Source of the DNA: Trametes villosa
Lineage: Eukaryota > Basidiomycota > Agaricomycetes > Polyporales > Polyporaceae
DNA length: 64,000 nucleotides
Assembly (NCBI GenBank): GCA_002964805.2
Contig: PUDQ02000024.1
Location: 496,001 to 560,000 of the forward strand
Direction of reading: 5' to 3'
The position numbers and the translations under genes are program-made. The number at the start of each line of letters is the position of its first letter. Within the stretch, counting starts at the first letter, position 1. Below, piece by piece: positions 57,635 to 64,000 of the stretch. The notes beneath the pieces were generated by a model that saw only the letters and a list, made by a program, of their open reading frames with translations, searched no databases and was not told the origin of the DNA.

Positions 57635-60600
57635 TTACGAGGAAGCACCCGAAGCGGCTTCCCTTATCGAACTGATAGATGAGTTCCGCGAGAGGGTCGC
57701 CGGCCTTGCGCCCGATGGCGAGATGGGGCTCGCGACTGCCGAAGTCGGCGTGAGGCCCCCGCTCAGAGACCGTTCGATGGGGGATGCGACGTTCTGGGTA
57801 TCGACCGAGACGGCGGAGCTGGATGACCGGGTTCGACGAATGTACGGGCGCGGTGGAGGCTTCTGCGGCTCTTGGGGTGAAGTTGCGACGGGGGAGGCGC
57901 GTTCCCGGTCAGACGGGACACTGTCTACAGGGTACTCGTCCACTAGGCGAGGTGGCGGTCGCTCTACCATCGCTTCGAGGAGCTATGTGATAGACTACTT
58001 TAGCTGCGCGTGAGATTGGTCTAGCAGAGCATACGCACCTCCTTCCGCAATTCTTCGCCGTCGTACTCGCCTTCCATCTCTTCTGGTCCCAAGAGCACGG
58101 CGCCCTTCCGGAATACCTCTCCCTCCTCTTCCACAAGCCGTCTCGAGCTGTGATGATAGTAAGCAACTGTCACACGACACCGGCTGTGTACCCCTACTCA
58201 CAGATCCACAGGCGAGACCAGGTTCTCGTCCGTTTCCGGGCTCAGCGATTGCGGCTCTCCATCTTCGTCATCGGATTCGGTAATGAGGAACGTCGGGCTG
58301 AGGACGCTCTCCTGCGGCTCCGGCTCAGGTTCTGCGCGACCCTTGCCCTTGTCTACCCGAGGGGTGATCGGCTCGTCGTCATCGTCGTCTTCATCCTGAG
58401 TCTCTTCGGGTGGTGTAGAGCCATTGGGTGTGAGATGCCCTGAGTGCCCGTTCCCGACCGCGTCACCGTTCCCAAAACTGATCCCAAGACCCTCTATCTT
58501 GAGAGGCTCTGGCCTGGGCTCCAGTCGCCCGAGGAGCATCATGAGGTCGTCGTTGAGGGACAGCAGCATCTCCAGGCGTGCAGGTTCCGTCGTCCTCTCG
58601 ATCAAAGCAACGACGGCCTTCACGATCTCCCTTGTCGACTGCACGATCTCAGAGTCCGGCTGAAGCGTAACGGGGGTAGACGCAGACGAGGACGAGGACG
58701 TGGACTGTGCCAACAAATCTTCGAGCTCGCTCTTGCGAGAACGAGCCTGGAGGACGACGTCAGACTCGGTCTGCGCCGCGGAAACGATGTTAGTCGTGGG
58801 GTCCCCGGACGGAGGAGGCGAAACGTCAAGCTGCTCATCGACCTTTTTCTTGTCGTCCTCCCGGATGGACTTCGCGAGCTCGCTCTGCTCGATCATGCCC
58901 CACACGCCCTTGGCCGCGCCGCGCCCGCTCTCGCCGCCCGCGGCCTCCCCTAGGGCCGCCTTCTCGGCCTCCTCCGTGTTGCGGATGCACGTCTCGAGGA
59001 TCTCGCGGCACATCCTGCTATGTGATTGAGCAGCTGTTAGGGCGGCGGCGACTCTGTCTGCTCACCTGGCCATCTCCTCGTCTGTTGGCGGGATGTTGAG
59101 GTCCATGCACCGCATAACGTGGTTGGACTTGAGCCCGGAGCTCAGCGCCATGACGCCCGCGAGATCGAGATTGTTCATCGTCAGATCCAGGTGCAGGAGC
59201 GACGCGGACTCCGGCAGGAACTCGGCCAACGCGATCGCACCAGCGGACGTCATGTTGGTTGACGAGAGGAACAGCCGTTTGAGAGCGGCATTCAGGGTGA
59301 ACGCCGTCCTCAGCGACTGAATCTGTCAAAAAAGATCAACGAGATGATCCTGACGGAGAACTCCTCGGGCATACCCCTTCCAATCCTGGACCACAGCACG
59401 GGTTCTTGCTCAGGTCGAGTGTTTCTAGGCATGAGTTGTATTTCTGCATCGCAGCTCGTTTGACCGCTGTTCGGTGTCCACAGTCTGATGGTGCTCACCA
59501 GTGCCTCCGCAACGGCAACAAGACCCAGGACATCGAGCTTGTTCTCGCTAAGGTTCAGTACCTTCAGCGTCCGGTTACGCTTCAGGACTTGAGCAATATA
59601 GGTAATCCCGTTCTGGCGGGGAGTCAGGAACAGGGCGCATTCTCACGGAGGAATAGACGTGCCCGAATGTCGTTGCCTTTCAGGTCCAACGTCCGGAGCG
59701 CGCCCAAGCGAGGTAGATTGTCCAGCGCCCGTACTTGCTCCAGCAAGGCAGCACTAGGTCCATGCTTGAGAGGAGCTTCGATCCCTCGTGCGTTCCCATT
59801 CGACTGAGACGGATGTGCAGGAGGTGGCGGAGGTAGCCTAGCGGTTATGCCGCCCTGAGCGGAGGATGTGATGATAGGCACCGGACGTCCTGACGGAGAA
59901 AGCGGGTTGGTGTTGCTGGGTGTCGGCACACCTGCTCCGCGTCGAGAACGGGGTATATAAGGCGTGTAGGTCGTCTGGGGCATCGTCGAGGGGTGTCGAG
60001 GTGGAGGGAGAACCGGCCCTGACCGCGCGGGCGGAGGTGGTGGTGCGGTACCATTGCTGGCAAGTGGAGGGAGTGATTGATGTGGTGATAATGGCGTGGC
60101 GGGTGGTGTGAGGGATGCAAGGCTAGAGATAGAAGTTACGGGGGAGCTTGGGACAGACGCTCCATCCGCGTTGGTGGCGGGGAAGCGGTCGGGATAGTCC
60201 TTAATCATAAGAGCAATCGCGACGGCTCCGGTGGCACTTATACGGTTATGCCGTAGCGAGATGTTCTTCAGAGAGGACACTCGCACCGAATGCGCTAAAG
60301 CAGGATCAGCATTTCCTCCGGCTATACCAAAGCGTGCCACCTACCCAGCGCATCGAGTGCTTGCGGCTTGAGAGAACAATCATCCAACCGTAGCGATACT
60401 AGCCCGGATGCAGGCGCAGCAGGTAACGCCGCTGCAATATACTCGATCGCTTTCTTATCCAGCGCATTCTGAGACAGATCCAGGAATTGCAGACTCTTCG
60501 CCTAGAGGAGGGAATAAGATGTGTTCTACCCACTAAAACGCTGATAGCTCACCTTCGTCACGTATGCACCGATTAGACGGAAAGCCGTGCCCTTTAGCCG

Positions 60601-61363
60601 TCTATTTGACGACACGGATAGGAAGGTGAGCGTGCCCGGGATCAGGAGCGCGTGTAGCATTGGTTTCAAGTTCTGGCAAGAGGTCAACCAAACGGCTCTC
60701 GACGCTCACAGTCATGCACTTACTAGCTCGTCCAAGTCGCATTCCTTGAACACCAATTTACGGAGACCCCACTCGATGGTGAACACGTCAGATAGAACGG
60801 ACGCGGAACCGATGCTGAGCTGGATACCGGAGAGGTCTACTGTCCGCGGGGTAGAGTTCCCAGCTCGCTATACGGATAAGCGCATTCGTGAAATGGCCCG
60901 CGCAGACATGTATTAAGGCACATACCTTGAACGCGGCCGAGATGGCGGGGTCGGGCACTTCTTCTCGCCCCGTGCAGCATTCGCGGTAGAACGCTTCGAC
61001 CTTGTCCATGCTCCACCAGTCATCTTCCGCACTGGCCTCTGGGCTGGACGAGGTGCCTCTGACGACCCGTCGTCTCCGCTCCGCCTCGCGTTCCTCGATG
61101 GACCGTTTCTCCTCCTTCAGTGACGGCGTGGAGGGCGGGTTGCTCGACATGATAGGGTAGACCGTGGTCATCTCCGGGAGGACAAAGTGCGCCCGCTTGA
61201 GCGTGCTGGCCTCATCCTTGGTCGCATCGGGCTGGCTCTGGGTTGGCAGGATCTTGGAGATGCGCGCGAAGAACGAGGGCTGCGGGGGCGGAGGGCGCTT
61301 GAGGATCGACTTGCCCGGGGTCGGGATAGTTACTGCAGACGACGATGCTGACGGCGACAACAT
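57635..61363 (-). CDS. Large leucine-rich-repeat protein (RNI-like, PPP1R37-like)
   Basis: Eleven exons: 61363-60926, 60867-60724, 60672-60553, 60501-60345, 60294-59663, 59612-59499, 59443-59375, 59322-59066, 59014-58202, 58147-58039, 57982-57635; 1,066 residues. The N-terminus has GKSILKRPPPPQPSFFARIS and KRAHFVLPEMTTVYPI. LRR units follow: RTVDLSGIQL, LQFLDLSQNALDKKAIEYIA, LVSLRLDDCSL, LKNISLRHNRISATGAVAIA, LRTLDLKGNDI, LKVLNLSENKLDVLGLVAV, LETLDLSKNPCCGPGLEGI, LLHLDLTMNNLDLAGVMAL. A Pro/Ser loop interrupts them, and the long acidic, disordered C-terminus has EDDDDDEP and ends SIREAASGASS. The layout resembles phosphatase-1 regulatory LRR proteins, but that role is inference. Intron 5 (59613-59662) appears to use a GC donor. 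Confidence 0.87.
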
Positions 61364-62151
61364 GGCTGCATCTCAGACGGACGGCGGGCGGGTTGTGGAG
61401 GTTGGGAAGATCGCGGGGCTCGCCTCACGGGACGATGACCAGAGCGCGAAGGGTTGCCGCCCCAGAGTCTAATCCGCGCCAAGAGATCTCGTACTAGGCC
61501 ATTTAAGCCCAAGTTGTAGTGGTCTTGTAAGGGAGATAAGAAGGGATACTAGACCGTACTAATCGTCCGATTAAAGCAGCCCGAAGCGACATCAGCGGCC
61601 CGACGCGTCGGGCCACGTGGAACACACAGCTGGACCGGGTTCTTGAAGTTGCAGTGTTCAGGCACACAAGTTGTTTCCAGGAGTTCATCCACTCATTCAT
61701 CCACGCCAGCAAGCATCGTATGGGTATCTCAGCTCTACTCAGCCAGCAAAAATTGTGGACGATACGTGCGTCAAGCTATCTCGTACTACGTTCTGGCGAT
61801 ATCTGCGCCGGTGGCGCTGCTTCTTGAGGTAATAGCTCGCTGCGAACGAACCTGCACGGTAGCAAAATCAAACATTTGCGCCAACAACGCAGCCCTGAGG
61901 CTTGAGCAGGTGGCTGAAGATCAGGCCCGCCTCCCCCTGTCTAAGACCCGCGTACATAGACAGTATCGCAGATGAGGTAGTAACTAATCTTTCCGCCGAA
62001 CAGCCCGGGAGCGCTGTGTTTCACCGCCAGCCCGTTAGGCAGTGTGCAATCCGGCAAGTTAACGTCTATACAGCAGTTAGGGAGAATACATAGTACTAGT
62101 CTATCAAGAAGAGATTAGGCTACAAGAATTATGAGGCTTCGTACGGTTACT
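61364..62151. other. Intergenic spacer
   Basis: About 790 bp: LRR gene promoter and 3' flank of the GST gene. Nothing identified. Confidence 0.45.
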
Positions 62152-63214
62152 TCAGCACACGTCCATGTACTCGCGGCACTGACTGTACAGGCGCGCCCAC
62201 CTCCCTCCGTTCCACTCGCGGATCCTCGCCCAACAATCGTGCGGGGAGATCTTCTCCACCCAGATCCTACGCACGCAGCGCGCGTTTCAGCTCAGCTCAG
62301 CCACCCGATTGCTCCGCTGCAGCAGAAGAAGAAGAAGAGACTCACAGCACGGCGCACAGAGCGAAATCAGCGTAGGTGATCTCCTGGCCCATCGCGACCA
62401 CCGCGTTGCGGTCGACGAAGTTCTTGTCCAAGATCGAGGCGAGGAAGTTGAACTGCTCCTTCACCGCCAGCCACGCCTGGTCATGCTGTGGGCCGCCGCT
62501 CGCCATCACGGGGGCAGTCGAGAGCCCGCCGCGCTTGAAGTGCGCCTGGCTGCGTTCCGGCAGGCGTTGGTGCGTGAGCGGCACGAGGAGCGGGAGGAGC
62601 GGGCGCGCGAAGATCTCCTGCACGTAGTGCACGAAGAGCGCCTGCAGCGCGCGCGAGCCCTCGGGGAAGATGGGGCGTGCGGGGTACGTCGCCTCGAGGT
62701 ACTCGGCGATCGTGTTGGCGTTTGTGAGCACGACTGGCGAGCTCTTCGACCGCAGGGTGTCGACGATGACGGGGAGCGTGTAGACGGGGCGGCCGTCTGA
62801 CCTCTGTGCGGCGGGCGGGGCGCCGATTGCGCGGAGGGCGGCCTCGACGTCGGCCAGCTCCACCCAGACGGTGCGGTGAGGCAGGCGTTTGTAGTTGAGA
62901 ATCATCCTGCATAGCGGTCAGAATGTGCAGGGACGTGGCCAATGTGAGAGGAAGTATCGATCACACCGTAGCGGCAGCCGGCGCAACCCTGGACGGTGCA
63001 CGGTACCTTGGTCACTAGCGGCGGCGACCTCGATGACCAATGACCTAGGGCTCACTAGCGGCGAGGCGGCCCAGGTCCTTGTGACCTGCGACGCGCCGCT
63101 ACGGGTCTGACTCTCTCTACAGCAGAGGACTCACCGTATGCGCCAGATATTAGGGGCCCACGGCTGAGGAGCCGTAGAATGTATATCGTAGAGGGTAATG
63201 ACCGAGTGGGGCAT
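62152..63214 (-). CDS. Glutathione S-transferase-like protein
   Basis: Exons 63214-63135, 62906-62346 and 62266-62152 encode 251 residues. The thioredoxin-like N-terminal domain starts MPHSVITLYDIHST and continues APNIWRIRMILNYKRLPHRT, with the cis-proline context YTLPVIVD (about residue 70) and NANTIAEYLEATYPARPIFP, the glutathione-binding half. The helical C-terminal domain ends ADFALCAVLIWVEKISPHD and WARIREWNGGRW. Members of this Agaricomycete GST group take part in detoxification of wood-derived and other electrophiles; the substrate here is unknown. The first intron is 228 bp; the second begins just before what would be a stop at CTG TGA, so splicing is needed for the last 38 residues. 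Confidence 0.9.
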
Positions 63215-64000
63215 GGCTGCCTGGGATGAGGGGCATCTTCGTCCGCGCACACTCATGTTTTATTCCCGAGCGCAGAGCTGTGGGCGCAGTACAAGGACGA
63301 GTGGAGGGGCCGCTGCAACAGAGATACGGTGATTAGCGGCAAGGGACAGCGCCCTGCGAGGTGCAAACATCCGGAGTCTAATATCAACGCCCGTGGTGAG
63401 GCGGAGTGATAGATCCCGGAGCGTAGGTTTACGTTTCTGCGGACGGGTCCTAGGAGAGCACTCGACCTACGTCAGTTGACATCTGTCTGGACAAGTACAA
63501 TACGGCACCGACAGATGAGTCGAGTCACCGCAGGCCCTGAAGGACAGCCTCCACATCACAAGTAAGCTCGAAGCATCGGATTGTGCGTGACAGCGAGAAC
63601 GTCGGAGCAGCCCGTCGAAGACATACAGCCCAAGGACTATCACTAGTAGCATCCAGATATGCGTCGTCAGAAGCACTAGACTTGTCATTTCCCGTGACCT
63701 TCCGGAGGTTCCCAGGAAAACCGAGGGCATAGAGGGTGTACCGGTCATTGTTGTTGTCGAAGTAGTCCGCACGATGCCTCGAGGCGCGGATTGCAAACAC
63801 AGCATGATCCTTTTTGGGCGATGAGTGTTGCCACGTTTTCCCGTGTGTCGTACTTGCCAGTACTTACATCAGCTTACATCTGGACTGCCTCCAGCACAGG
63901 CTGGCCTTCTAGATAACTTGCTCGCGAATGATGGAAAGCCCGCAAATCTATCTCTCAACTGCCGTTCTACGAGGTGCTGAGGTCAGCGTTCGTGCTGAGC
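63215..64000. other. Right-edge flank
   Basis: GST gene promoter (63215-63500) and the unassigned frame at 63525-63830; nothing else seen. Confidence 0.4.
63525..63830 (-). other. Partial coding-like frame at right edge
   Basis: An open frame reads HSSPKKDHAVFAIRASRHR, YFDNNNDRYTLYALGFPGN and LRKVTGNDKSS, ending at a stop at 63525. The acidic/asparagine-rich centre looks like true protein, but there is no recognisable domain and the 5' part is not found in the remaining 170 bp. Confidence 0.3.

Overview
The window is nuclear DNA of a filamentous basidiomycete. The evidence is dense genes split by many short (about 47-80 bp) GT-AG introns, a class I hydrophobin family, a Kre9/Knh1-like GPI protein pair, a GH12 endoglucanase and an intron-containing eukaryotic tRNA. 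The GC-rich, hydrophobin-rich content fits an Agaricomycete, perhaps a wood-decay Polyporales species; that placement is inference. I read exon structures by eye; for every multi-exon protein gene listed as a CDS the proposed exons sum to a whole number of codons. Hydrophobin genes are numbered Hyd1-Hyd9 from left to right.

Layout. 1-7.1 kb: the minus-strand catalytic subunit of DNA polymerase epsilon, with its 3' end beyond the left edge. 7.8-9.8 kb: a plus-strand coiled-coil protein with a duplicated Cys/His motif. 9.9-11.3 kb: an MDR-family oxidoreductase. 12.6-39.1 kb: an accessory region with nine complete hydrophobin genes on both strands. They are separated by 0.5-4 kb of gene-poor DNA containing segmental duplications, a tandem repeat, exon-like remnants, one tRNA-Pro(AGG) and one GFA-domain gene. 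39.4-40.4 kb: a GH12 endoglucanase. 41.39-42.49 kb: a 1.1-kb non-autonomous DNA transposon with terminal inverted repeats and a target-site duplication.

43.9-63.2 kb returns to ordinary gene density: a four-helix membrane protein, a small conserved-looking protein, two tandem Kre9-like genes (one with an in-frame stop), proteasome beta-3, a 97-aa protein, calmodulin, a WASP/Las17 homologue, a nuclear-type peroxiredoxin, a large leucine-rich-repeat protein and a glutathione transferase. From 45.6 to 63.2 kb every gene is on the minus strand.

The housekeeping genes serve replication, protein turnover, calcium signalling, actin nucleation and redox defence. The hydrophobins, GH12 enzyme and Kre9-like proteins act at the cell surface or outside the cell. 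The hydrophobin block is the most unusual part: it shows recent duplication, an exon-level mosaic (Hyd4/Hyd7) and a duplicated promoter module (Hyd1/Hyd2).
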